From NCBI GenBank assembly GCA_002405835.1, contig DHMO01000026.1:537-64536 (forward strand): a stretch of 64,000 nucleotides of DNA. Reading direction: 5' to 3'. The notes beneath the pieces were generated by a model. That model worked only from the letters and a program-made list of their open reading frames with translations. It searched no databases and was not told the DNA's origin. The translations under genes were made by a program, and so were the position numbers. The stretch comes from Lentisphaeria bacterium UBA4640 (GTDB lineage Bacteria > Verrucomicrobiota > Lentisphaeria > Victivallales > UBA1829). Below, in pieces: positions 35,941-42,952 of this stretch (position 1 is its first letter; each line of letters opens with the position of its first letter).

Positions 35941-36528
35941 TTATTCCGCCGGAGCTTCAGCGGCTTTGACTGTGAATTCGAATGTGTACGCTTTTCCGGC
36001 TTCCACGTTTCTGAGGGTGCTCCAGCAGGCGTTGTCATGGTTGACAAGAATCGCCGCGGAACCGTCCTTGCCGCCGTCCGGAATATACTGCGCCTTGTTG
36101 CTGAGCCAGAAGTTCTGCGGACGAATCTTGCCGGTTTTCTTGTCCTTCCAGGTCGTCTTGAAATCGCCGTTCGGGGCAAGTTCGCCGTTGATCTTTACAC
36201 TGTCAACCAGAACCCATCCGCGGGCGTCGGCAGTCTTCGCCCACTGTCCCTGGAGAGAAATCCCCATGTCGCCGCTCTTGGCCGGAGTAACCGTGTAGCT
36301 GACGGTCTGCCACTCATCGCCGAGTTTGACCGACCAGACGGAAGACGTGTATTTGTGCTCTTCCTTGTTCTTGTGCCAGCCCTGTCTGCCGGTCTTCATA
36401 TTGTCGGATTTGACAGTCAGTTCATTCTGAGTTTTGATGCAGTTGATGTCCGAACGGAACATCGAATCCGCCGCCTGAAGAGCGAATGCCGCAACGGCTG
36501 CGAGTGAAAGTGTAAGAAGTTTTTTCAT
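35941..36528 (-). CDS. secreted beta-rich protein, tandem paralogue 2
   Basis: 195 residues, the middle copy. The signal peptide is almost identical to paralogue 3 (MKKLLTLSLAAVAAFALQAA). The body keeps FRSDINCIKTQNELTVKSDN, VSYTVTPAKSGD, GQWAKTADARGWVLVDS and IPDGGKDGSAAILVNHDN. Seventeen bases separate it from each neighbour and the spacers are nearly identical, so gene plus ribosome site was duplicated as a unit. No enzyme motif is visible. Secreted glycan-binding or surface-layer roles are possible; neither is shown. Confidence 0.75.
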   Translation of the reverse strand: MKKLLTLSLAAVAAFALQAADSMFRSDINCIKTQNELTVKSDNMKTGRQGWHKNKEEHKYTSSVWSVKLGDEWQTVSYTVTPAKSGDMGISLQGQWAKTADARGWVLVDSVKINGELAPNGDFKTTWKDKKTGKIRPQNFWLSNKAQYIPDGGKDGSAAILVNHDNACWSTLRNVEAGKAYTFEFTVKAAEAPAE

Positions 36529-36545
36529 GGTGCAGTCCTTTCTGA

Positions 36546-37127
36546 TTATTCCGCCGGAGCTTCAGCTGCCTTGAGAGTGATTTCAATGGTATATGCTTTT
36601 CCGGCTTCCGCGTTTTTGATGGTGTATCCGGAGCCGTTGTCGTGATTCACGAGAATTGCACCGGAACCGTCCTTGCCGCCGTCGGGGACATACTGAGCTT
36701 TTGCATGGAGCCAGAAATTGTGCGGATACCGCTTGCCCTCTTTGCTCTTCCAGGTCGTCTTGAAATCACCGTTCGGAACAAGTTCGCCGTTGACTTTCAC
36801 GCTGTCGATCAGAACCCAGCTGCGTTTTTCTTTGTCCTTTGCCCACTGTCCCTGAAGGGAGAATCTGAAGTCGCCGTTCTTGGCAGGCGTGACCGTGTAG
36901 CTGACGGTCTGCCAGTCGTCGCCGATCTTCTTGACGGCGGTTGTCGTGTACTGATGCTCCTCTTTGTTCTTGAGCCAGCTCAGTCTTCCGGTACTCATAT
37001 TGTCGGATTTGATTTCCAGCGGATTCTGTGTCTTGACGCAGTTAATGTCCGAACGGAATTCAGATTCTGTCGCCTGAACGGAGATCAGTGTTGCCGCCGC
37101 AAGAGCGAGTGTCATAAGATGTTTCAT
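36546..37127 (-). CDS. secreted beta-rich protein, tandem paralogue 1
   Basis: 193 residues, the first and promoter-proximal copy. Its signal peptide (MKHLMTLALAAATLISVQA) differs from the other two, while the mature domain retains FRSDINCVKTQNPLEIKSDN, VSYTVTPAKNGD, RSWVLIDSVKVNGELV and VPDGGKDGSGAILVNHDN. The pattern suggests an older duplication giving this copy and the ancestor of paralogues 2 and 3. The conserved Trp and Gly positions fit a beta-sandwich fold. Confidence 0.75.
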   Translation of the reverse strand: MKHLMTLALAAATLISVQATESEFRSDINCVKTQNPLEIKSDNMSTGRLSWLKNKEEHQYTTTAVKKIGDDWQTVSYTVTPAKNGDFRFSLQGQWAKDKEKRSWVLIDSVKVNGELVPNGDFKTTWKSKEGKRYPHNFWLHAKAQYVPDGGKDGSGAILVNHDNGSGYTIKNAEAGKAYTIEITLKAAEAPAE

Positions 37128-37182
37128 TAGCTTTACGCCTTTCCTGTTATTTCTCTTCTCATATCATTTCCTGTTTCATTAC

Positions 37183-37210
37183 ATTATAATACAAAACGCT
37201 TAAAACGCAA
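37183..37210 (-). promoter_or_regulatory. promoter of the secreted-protein triplet
   Basis: On the minus strand TTGCGT, a 16-base spacer and consensus TATAAT, 56 bases before the first ATG. The -35 region includes a direct repeat of GCGTTTT (plus strand AAAACGC TT AAAACGC), which could be an operator. Confidence 0.6.
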
Positions 37211-37292
37211 GAGGTGAAACGGCGTCTTTCGCACTTTTTTCCGCAAAAAAAAACGGTTTTTTCAGGGGAAAACAACTTTTTCGGAAGGATTA

Positions 37293-37320
37293 TTGATTTT
37301 TCCCGCTTCTGTTGTATATT
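37293..37320 (+). promoter_or_regulatory. promoter of the lipoprotein gene
   Basis: TTGATT at 37293-37298 and TATATT at 37315-37320 with a 16-base spacer, divergent from the secreted-protein promoter. Confidence 0.55.
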
Positions 37321-37353
37321 ATGCACTTAACATAACAACATGAAGGATCCCCG

Positions 37354-37977
37354 ATGAAATTCACTCTTCCGCTGATGACCCTCGCCCTGCTGCTCCTGCT
37401 CTCCGGATGCGCAACCCCCTGGATGACAAACACAAAACGGAATGCGATTGAACAGTACCTCATCTCCTCCGTTGTCGAACGCGGCATCTCCTCTGCCAGC
37501 TTCAAAGACTACAGAAACAAAAAAGTCGCGATGGATTACACCTACTTCGATCCGCAGACCGACAAGCAGTACACGCAGGGCGTTCTCGAACTGCGGCTGG
37601 CGGAACTCGGTATGATCGTCGTAAAAAAAGCGGAAGAGGCCGATTACATCATCCAGCCGCTCTGCGGAGTTCTCGCAACCGACCACTCCAAAATTTTCCT
37701 CGGAACCCCCTCCCTCCCGGTTCCCGTTCCAAATGCAAACCTCGATATCGTGATCCCCGAAATCCCCCTGTTCCAGAAGTTCACGCGCTACGGCTACGGA
37801 AAGTTCTCCTTCGTCGTCTATGAAGCCAAAGGACGCAAACCGCATGCGGTCCTCCCGACAACCCGTTCCAGCGCCCGCTACATCGACTGGGTCATTCTCC
37901 TTATTCCGTTCAAAACGCATGACATGGAGATGGACGACACCGTTCAGGCAGAAATCCAATACGATTTCATTCCCTGA
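37354..37977 (+). CDS. lipoprotein of unknown function (DUF6655-like)
   Basis: A 207-residue lipoprotein: signal sequence with lipobox LLSGC (Cys at residue 19). The opening TNTKRNAIEQYLISSVVERG and the later KKVAMDYTYF resemble the DUF6655 family seen in Planctomycetes-Verrucomicrobia-type bacteria, which is a tentative recognition. No catalytic motif is visible. The start is ATG 37354 with AAGGA upstream, and a strong terminator closes the gene, so it is monocistronic. Confidence 0.75.
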   Translation: MKFTLPLMTLALLLLLSGCATPWMTNTKRNAIEQYLISSVVERGISSASFKDYRNKKVAMDYTYFDPQTDKQYTQGVLELRLAELGMIVVKKAEEADYIIQPLCGVLATDHSKIFLGTPSLPVPVPNANLDIVIPEIPLFQKFTRYGYGKFSFVVYEAKGRKPHAVLPTTRSSARYIDWVILLIPFKTHDMEMDDTVQAEIQYDFIP

Positions 37978-37997
37978 TTCCAATTCGGCAAAACACT

Positions 37998-38037
37998 AAA
38001 AAGCTCCGGACTTTCCTTTCGAAAGCCGGAGCTTTTT
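37998..38037. terminator. bidirectional terminator between lipoprotein and uxaA
   Basis: A long stem: AAAAAGCTCCGG on the left against CCGGAGCTTTTTT on the right, with inner CTTTC/GAAAG pairing. A and T runs allow use from both convergent genes. Confidence 0.85.
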
Positions 38038-38059
38038 TGCGTGTGCGCAGCTTGCCGTG

Positions 38060-39496
38060 TTACAGCGTAACGCCGTCCTTGAAGATGGAAATCTCTTCGT
38101 AGCCGTTCCGTTCGTTTGCGGCTTCCGCGCCGCCGGCAACGGCGAGAATCTTCGCGAAGAATTCCGCATCCACCGCATTGCGGTCTTCCGCCAGAACGCG
38201 TCCGGCGTCGAAGTCGATCCAGTTCGGTTTGAACTGCGCAAGCGCGGAATTGGAGGCGATCTTCATCGTGGGCACAACCGAACCGAACGGCGTGCCGCGC
38301 CCGGTCGTGAACAGAATCAGATGCGCGCCCGACGACGCGAGCAGAGTTGATGCCACCATGTCGTTACCCGGTCCGGTCAGCAGATTCAGTCCTTTTTCAT
38401 GCACATGTTCACCCGGGAGCAGCACATCGTTCACTGCGGAGCTTCCCGCCTTCTGAGTGCATCCGAGCGACTTGTCTTCCAGTGTCGAAATGCCGCCCGC
38501 CTTGTTGCCCGGCGAAGGATTCTCATAAATGGTCTGCCCGTACCGGGTGAAATACTGCTTGAAGTCGTTGACCATAGCCACGCACTTGTCGAACACTTCC
38601 CGGCTGCGGCAGCGCGCCATGAGAAGCGTTTCCGCGCCGAACATCTCCGGAACTTCGCTCAGGATCGTGCTTCCGCCGCGGGCTGTCAGCCAGTCGGAGA
38701 ACCGTCCGACAAGCGGATTCGCCGTAATGCCGCTGAGCCCGTCAGAACCGCCGCATTTGAGCCCGACAACCAGTTCGCTGACCGGAATATCCGTGCGGAC
38801 GTCTTCCGCCGCGCGTGCCGCAAGCTCTTTCAGAATTTCCATTCCCGCCGCGACTTCGTCGGATTCTTTCTGGGCAACGAGGAATTTGACGCGCTCCGTA
38901 TCAATCTCTTCGAGCTTTTCGCGGAACGAATCAATGGTGTTGTTCTCGCATCCGAGTCCGACGACGAGGACGCCGCCCGCGTTCGGATGCTTGACGAGTC
39001 CGCAGAGAATCGCACGGGTCATCTCATGGTCGCCGCCCAGCTGCGAACACCCGAACGGATGCTCCAGTGCAATCGCGCGGTCGACACTCCCCGCGGGGAG
39101 CGTGCGGTTCAGGCGTTCCGCCAGCGTATGCGCGAGCTTGTTCACGCAGCCGACCGTCGGAACAATGAAGATATGGTTGCGGATCCCGACTGCCCCGTTT
39201 TTGCGCCGGAAGCCCTTGAACGTTTCCGTGCAGGGCTCCGGACGGAGCGTGATTTCGACGGGTGAATAGGTGTATTCGAGAATGCCGTCGAGATTCGTTT
39301 TCATATTGTTCGTATGCACATGCTCCCCCTTGCGGATGGCACATGTCGCGCGGCCGATGGGCATGCCGTACTTGATGATGTTCTCCCCCGCAGCAATGTC
39401 CCGGAGCGCGAACTTGTGTCCGCGCGGGACCTCGGCGGAGGAGTCGTCCAGCATGACCGCCACATTATCCAGAGGATTGATTCGGATGCTCTGCAT
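38060..39496 (-). CDS. uxaA: altronate dehydratase
   Basis: A 478-residue enzyme of the UxaA/GarD family: an N-terminal SAF domain (residues 1-75, ending GEHVHTNN) and the catalytic domain with KGFRRKNGAVGIRNH, IVPTVGCVNKLA, EHPFGCSQLGGDHE, VVGLGCENN and KCGGSDGLSGITANP. It dehydrates D-altronate to 2-keto-3-deoxygluconate in galacturonate catabolism and uses iron. It lies 12 bases downstream of a uxaB-like gene, giving two consecutive steps of the pathway. The hydratase-family name rests on both motif content and this neighbour. Confidence 0.9.
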   Translation of the reverse strand: MQSIRINPLDNVAVMLDDSSAEVPRGHKFALRDIAAGENIIKYGMPIGRATCAIRKGEHVHTNNMKTNLDGILEYTYSPVEITLRPEPCTETFKGFRRKNGAVGIRNHIFIVPTVGCVNKLAHTLAERLNRTLPAGSVDRAIALEHPFGCSQLGGDHEMTRAILCGLVKHPNAGGVLVVGLGCENNTIDSFREKLEEIDTERVKFLVAQKESDEVAAGMEILKELAARAAEDVRTDIPVSELVVGLKCGGSDGLSGITANPLVGRFSDWLTARGGSTILSEVPEMFGAETLLMARCRSREVFDKCVAMVNDFKQYFTRYGQTIYENPSPGNKAGGISTLEDKSLGCTQKAGSSAVNDVLLPGEHVHEKGLNLLTGPGNDMVASTLLASSGAHLILFTTGRGTPFGSVVPTMKIASNSALAQFKPNWIDFDAGRVLAEDRNAVDAEFFAKILAVAGGAEAANERNGYEEISIFKDGVTL

Positions 39497-39508
39497 AGCG
39501 GCGTTTCC

Positions 39509-40963
39509 TCAGAGAACGGTTTTGACGGCTTCGCGGATGCCGGCCTTGTCGATCGCTTCGAGCTTGTCCGTCACAAATGCGGTCAACCCGGGAACGGTGT
39601 TGAGATCCATTTCCCAGAATGCGGTGTTCGCAAGAGCCTTGCGGACATAATCCGCCGTGGAATCGTTCGCGATTCCGGCAAAGAAATCAATGACGTCCGG
39701 CGAATCGGAAACCGGCCAGGTAATGCCGTTGTAAGTTCCGGTCGCCTTGCCTTCGGCGTCCTTGCTGAGACGGTAGAAGCGGAGCAGCGCCGCGAGCGAG
39801 AACGCGAGAACTTCCGGCAGTTCGCCTTTGAGCTTCGTGTAATCCAGCAGACTCGGCATGACGCGCACCTTCCACTTGGAAACGGAGTTCAGGGAAATCG
39901 AAAGCAGACGGTGCTGGGCGAACGGGTTCAGGAAGCGTTCCACAATCGAATCCGCGAAGAACTGTTTTTCGTTTTCCGGCAGATTGACCGTGTGGAAAAT
40001 TTCGCCGTAAATCGCCTTGCGGACCATTTTGCCGAAGACGGGATCGTTCATCATCTCATCCACAAACGTGAGTCCGCCGAGAATGGACGCGAGAACATCC
40101 GCCGTGTGCGCACCGTTGAGGAAACGCACCTTGCGGGTACGGTACGGCGACTGGTTGTCGGTCACGACCACATTCAAGCCGCATTCCTTGAGCGGAAGTT
40201 CCTTGAGAACGGATTCGGGACCTTCCATAACGAAAAAGTGGAAGATTTCGCCGCAGTCGAGCAGATTGTCCTGATATCCGAGTTCCGCACAGATTTTCTC
40301 CGCTTCCGCGCGCGGATATCCGGCGACGATGCGGTCGACGAGCGTATTGATGAACAGACAGTTCTTTTCGAGCCATTCGGAGAATCCCTTCGGCAGATTC
40401 CATTCGGAAGCATACTGAAGCATGTATTTTTTGAGCGTGATGCCGTTCTTGTCGATCAGTTCGCAGGGAATGAAGATGATTCCTTTATCCGCCGCTCCGT
40501 CAAATGCTTTCCAGCGTTCGAACATCAGGCTGGTGAGCTTTGCTGGATAGGTATTCTGACAGGTTCCCGGTGTATACGGTTCCGGCTTGTGCTCGATTCC
40601 GGCCTCGGTGGTGTTGGAGAAAACGAAGCGGAGATCCGGATTGCACGCCGCCTGAACGACAGTCCCCCAGCTTTCATACGGATTCAGACATCCCTTGACG
40701 GATTCGATGACTTCACGTTTTTCGACAACTTTTCCATCGGAGATTCCGCGGAGGATGAGGGTATAGAGTCCGTCCTGAGCGTTGATGAAATCGGTGAGTC
40801 CTTTCGGGAGCGGCTGCACGAGCTGTACGAGCCCGTTGAATTTTCCCTGTTTGTTCATTTCATTGATCATCCAGTCGATGAATGCGCGGAGGAAATTTCC
40901 TTCGCCGAACTGGAGTACTTTAACGGGGAGAGCCGGAGCGTTTTTTCTTTTAAGCAGATCCAT
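39509..40963 (-). CDS. uxaB: tagaturonate reductase (altronate oxidoreductase)
   Basis: A 484-residue polyol-type NAD-dependent dehydrogenase. The frame is open to 41128, but AAAGGAC sets the start at ATG 40963 and gives the expected MDLLKRKNAP. The dinucleotide-binding block is VKVLQFGEGNFLRAF at about 15-29; the family catalytic region is VRFLNGAHTADVLAS near 278. It reduces tagaturonate to altronate, the step before UxaA. The initial isomerase UxaC is not in the window. Transcribed from an operator-bearing promoter. Confidence 0.9.
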   Translation of the reverse strand: MDLLKRKNAPALPVKVLQFGEGNFLRAFIDWMINEMNKQGKFNGLVQLVQPLPKGLTDFINAQDGLYTLILRGISDGKVVEKREVIESVKGCLNPYESWGTVVQAACNPDLRFVFSNTTEAGIEHKPEPYTPGTCQNTYPAKLTSLMFERWKAFDGAADKGIIFIPCELIDKNGITLKKYMLQYASEWNLPKGFSEWLEKNCLFINTLVDRIVAGYPRAEAEKICAELGYQDNLLDCGEIFHFFVMEGPESVLKELPLKECGLNVVVTDNQSPYRTRKVRFLNGAHTADVLASILGGLTFVDEMMNDPVFGKMVRKAIYGEIFHTVNLPENEKQFFADSIVERFLNPFAQHRLLSISLNSVSKWKVRVMPSLLDYTKLKGELPEVLAFSLAALLRFYRLSKDAEGKATGTYNGITWPVSDSPDVIDFFAGIANDSTADYVRKALANTAFWEMDLNTVPGLTAFVTDKLEAIDKAGIREAVKTVL

Positions 40964-40996
40964 GATTTTGTCCTTTTGTTTTTTGGATTCCGGTAT

Positions 40997-41025
40997 AAGA
41001 TAGTTGCCATCGTTGGCAAATGCAA
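40997..41025 (-). promoter_or_regulatory. uxaBA promoter with operator in the spacer
   Basis: On the minus strand TTGCAT, a 17-base spacer and TATCTT. The spacer is almost entirely a 16-base imperfect palindrome, TTGCCATCGTTGGCAA (41004-41019), with a central CG as in LacI/GntR-family operators. A repressor here would occupy the promoter core. Confidence 0.5.
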
Positions 41026-41157
41026 GCCGAGTTGCAGAGAAAAAATCAAATTTTTCATTATTTCCTGTATCCTTCTTATTTTTCGGTTGTTTCATGCGGT
41101 TGAATTGAGTGTAAGGAGTGGATTTCAAAAAAAAACAAAAAAAATGCGAAAAAGCAT

Positions 41158-41185
41158 TTGCATTTTTTCAGAAGTGCAGTATATT
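41158..41185 (+). promoter_or_regulatory. tRNA-Asn promoter
   Basis: TTGCAT, 16-base spacer, TATATT, ending 35 bases before the mature tRNA. Confidence 0.55.
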
Positions 41186-41220
41186 AATGGCATACCAAGC
41201 GATAATGCTTGATACAACGC

Positions 41221-41295
41221 TCCGGCATAGCTCAGCGGTAGAGTAGGTGGCTGTTAACCACTTGGTCGTAGGTTCGAATCCTACTGCCGGAGCCA
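41221..41295 (+). tRNA. tRNA-Asn (GTT)
   Basis: Acceptor arms TCCGGCA (41221-41227) and TGCCGGA (41285-41291) pair perfectly. The D-arm has AGCTCAGCGGTAGAG, the anticodon loop CTGTTAA reads GTT, and the T-arm contains GGTTCGAATCC. Discriminator G and an encoded CCA follow. The accessory segment begins immediately downstream, so it is a candidate integration site. Confidence 0.95.
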
Positions 41296-41483
41296 TTTTT
41301 TTGCTCCGTTTTTCCTCGTAATTTAGCCTCGAATTCAGCTTAGATCTTCCCTTTTGGAAGCCTGTCGCATCTCTTGCTGAGATGCTCTCAAACAGGTTGA
41401 ATAAGTGGACTATAAGGTGCCCATAAGGTGGTAATAAGTTACCACCGGAATCTCTTCTTTTCAAGTCCGGCAGTTATGTATGT

Positions 41484-41557
41484 CTAAATGACCGATAACG
41501 TCCGAGGAATTACGCACATTTGACGGGATAGAGGCTTGAAAAAGCCTGTTTCCATGA
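41484..41557 (+). repeat. IS-end-like repeat, copy A
   Basis: Contains GATAACGTCCGAGGAATT, CATTTGACGGGATAGA and a small hairpin GGCTT-GAAA-AAGCC. Related copies are at 46137, 46200 and 46759. After the hairpin GCCTGTTTCC pairs with GGAAACAGGC (41591-41600). Confidence 0.55.
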
Positions 41558-41603
41558 TTGATTATTGTTTTGACCCAAAATCAAACGAAAGGAAACAGGC
41601 TAA

Positions 41604-41723
41604 ATGTAGCGCAAAAAAGAAAAAGTCAATCTCTGGAATCATCAAAATCAGGAAATAACCACATTTTCAGGCACGGTTATTTACTTTACCATTGATGAAC
41701 CAGAAAAAGAACCGGAAAACTGA
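41604..41723 (+). pseudogene. 40-codon frame broken by TAG at codon 2
   Basis: ATG at 41604 with AAAGGAAA at good spacing, immediately followed by TAG and then 37 sense codons (starting RKKEKVNLWNHQ, ending EPEKEPEN) and TGA. The composition is protein-like (charged, no low-complexity). It is either a mutated small gene, or a gene remnant at the edge of a mobile element. No family recognised. Confidence 0.35.
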
Positions 41724-41732
41724 AACAGAGAT

Positions 41733-42359
41733 TCACTTACGAAAAGCAGCTTGAGCAGCTTTCGCTGTAATTCTACACGTAACAGCATCAAATGTTCCTC
41801 CGACAACTCCGCCAACAACTGGAATAAGCTTGGTTAGATTGACAATTCCCTTTTCTCCAGCTTTGGTTATCAAACGAAAACCGACAGCTTGGTTGATTCG
41901 CTTCAATGCTTCTCCGGGAAGTTTCCTGATAGCGGCATAAGTCAAACTGGAACCAAGCCTAATTCCAGCCTGTTTGCAAACCTCTTTGACATCCTGTCCG
42001 ATGATAACGCAAAGAATTAAAGTTTTAACTTTGTCTTCTTTGAGATCATGACCATAAATTCTTGCAATAGCCGCAGCCATTCGCGCTTGCAGAATCCACG
42101 ATGCGCCCAAAGAGGCCGAAATCGCAATCGGCAATGTGGCAAAACCTCCAAGCCCTGTAATAAAACCTGTAGAAAAGTTTTTTGTGGTTTCCCAGTTGAT
42201 CAAACTCTCTACACGAGTATCGTTATCGTCATAATCCGGGTTGTTCAGATACTCCAATGCAAGTTCTTCTGCACTGGAGAGTGGACCAACACCACCAACA
42301 GCTTTTTCCGTCAGCCAGTTTGCCACTTGTAACGCTTTTGATTCTTTCGTTTCAGTCAT
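41733..42359 (-). CDS. EcsC-family protein
   Basis: A 208-residue protein with hydrophobic, glycine-rich segments at about 63-90 (FSTGFITGLGGFATLPIAIS) and 177-190 (LIPVVGGVVGGTFDA), the EcsC pattern. Named after a B. subtilis operon, EcsC proteins are membrane-associated and uncharacterised; they occur widely in accessory regions. The start ATG 42359 has GAGGAG. It is transcribed alone on the minus strand, and base composition is lower in GC than the carbohydrate genes to the left. Confidence 0.8.
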   Translation of the reverse strand: MTETKESKALQVANWLTEKAVGGVGPLSSAEELALEYLNNPDYDDNDTRVESLINWETTKNFSTGFITGLGGFATLPIAISASLGASWILQARMAAAIARIYGHDLKEDKVKTLILCVIIGQDVKEVCKQAGIRLGSSLTYAAIRKLPGEALKRINQAVGFRLITKAGEKGIVNLTKLIPVVGGVVGGTFDAVTCRITAKAAQAAFRK

Positions 42360-42503
42360 TTTACACTCCTCTGCAACGATTTTTTGCTTTTATTGTATCC
42401 AGCATGCCGGAACCAAAGCATTCATGATACCGCACAAGACCTCTTGTATACCTTTGTTTTGTTTAGCTCTGCAAAAAAAAAGACGCACCCTGCTGCACTC
42501 TGC

Positions 42504-42811
42504 CCATGGTACGCCAATACCAGATAACGAATGCAAACAGAATACGTCCAAAGGATGTATCCCGTCAGCATCTACGTTATCTGCTTTAATTTGGCGTTTT
42601 AGGGCAGACGTCTGCTGAAAAAAATACGTTTTATTTCTTTTGCAATTTGCTCAGTCGGCAATGCTCCTTCTGTTTGTCCAGTTATGTTAAACACCGGATA
42701 ATATAGTGCATTGTTTCCTGTTTCGCAAGCCGTATCTTCGCCGATTTTATAAAAAAACGGCCGGAATACCGTAATCTGTTCTCTCGCGTTCCCGGTATTG
42801 GCGTATCATGG
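42504..42811. mobile_element. 308-bp element with 18-bp terminal inverted repeats (MITE-like)
   Basis: The left end CCATGGTACGCCAATACC (42504-42521) and the right end, read on the minus strand, CCATGATACGCCAATACC (42794-42811) differ at one of 18 positions. Inside the left end are nested inverted repeats: ACGCCAA (42511) with TTGGCGT (42591), CAGATAACG (42521-42529) with CGTTATCTG (42575-42583), and ATACGTCC with GGATGTAT. A gene fragment fills the rest. No clear target-site duplication was found. Confidence 0.45.
42599..42805 (-). pseudogene. gene fragment inside the inverted-repeat element
   Basis: A 68-codon open stretch between stops on the minus strand, without a usable start. Its translation looks coding (blocks FRPFFYKIGEDTACETG, YYPVFNITGQTEG and EQIAKEIKRIFF). 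It could be the 3' end of a gene truncated by insertion or by the element itself. Family not recognised. Confidence 0.35.
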
Positions 42812-42952
42812 ACGGGTTCACCGTTCGTTATACACAGCCACGCCTCCTCTACTGGTTTCCTGTTTTACCGTTATTTTTACATGACACCGTTGTCATGAGA
42901 TGTCATACCAAATTATTTTCTTCGGTTTCCCGAGTGGACAGCATACGGTTTT

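Larger units (their letters stand above)
41296..41732. other. non-coding start of the accessory segment
   Basis: About 440 bases after the tRNA. It contains a perfect hairpin, GGTGGTAA (41427-41434) with TTACCACC (41439-41446), one IS-end-like repeat, and a 40-codon frame interrupted at codon 2. No intact integrase or transposase gene is present. A minus-strand frame across the tRNA is an artefact. Confidence 0.5.
42360..42952. other. intergenic region holding an inverted-repeat-bounded element
   Basis: 593 bases without an intact gene. Besides the element at 42504-42811 it holds a perfect hairpin, CATGACA (42880-42886) with TGTCATG (42891-42897), just past the helicase stop; it could end the helicase operon transcript although it lacks a T run. 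Confidence 0.5.

Noticed and set aside
39314..41212. 632-codon plus-strand frame
   Set aside because: Antisense to uxaB and the end of uxaA, both recognisable; no start signals.
41168..41464. 98-codon minus-strand frame containing AVGFEPTTKWLTATYST
   Set aside because: This is the well-known spurious protein produced by translating the reverse strand of a tRNA gene.
42504..42597. Integron attC site
   Set aside because: The nested inverted repeats resemble attC geometry, but the required RYYYAAC/GTTRRRY boxes are not present and there is no integrase or cassette row.
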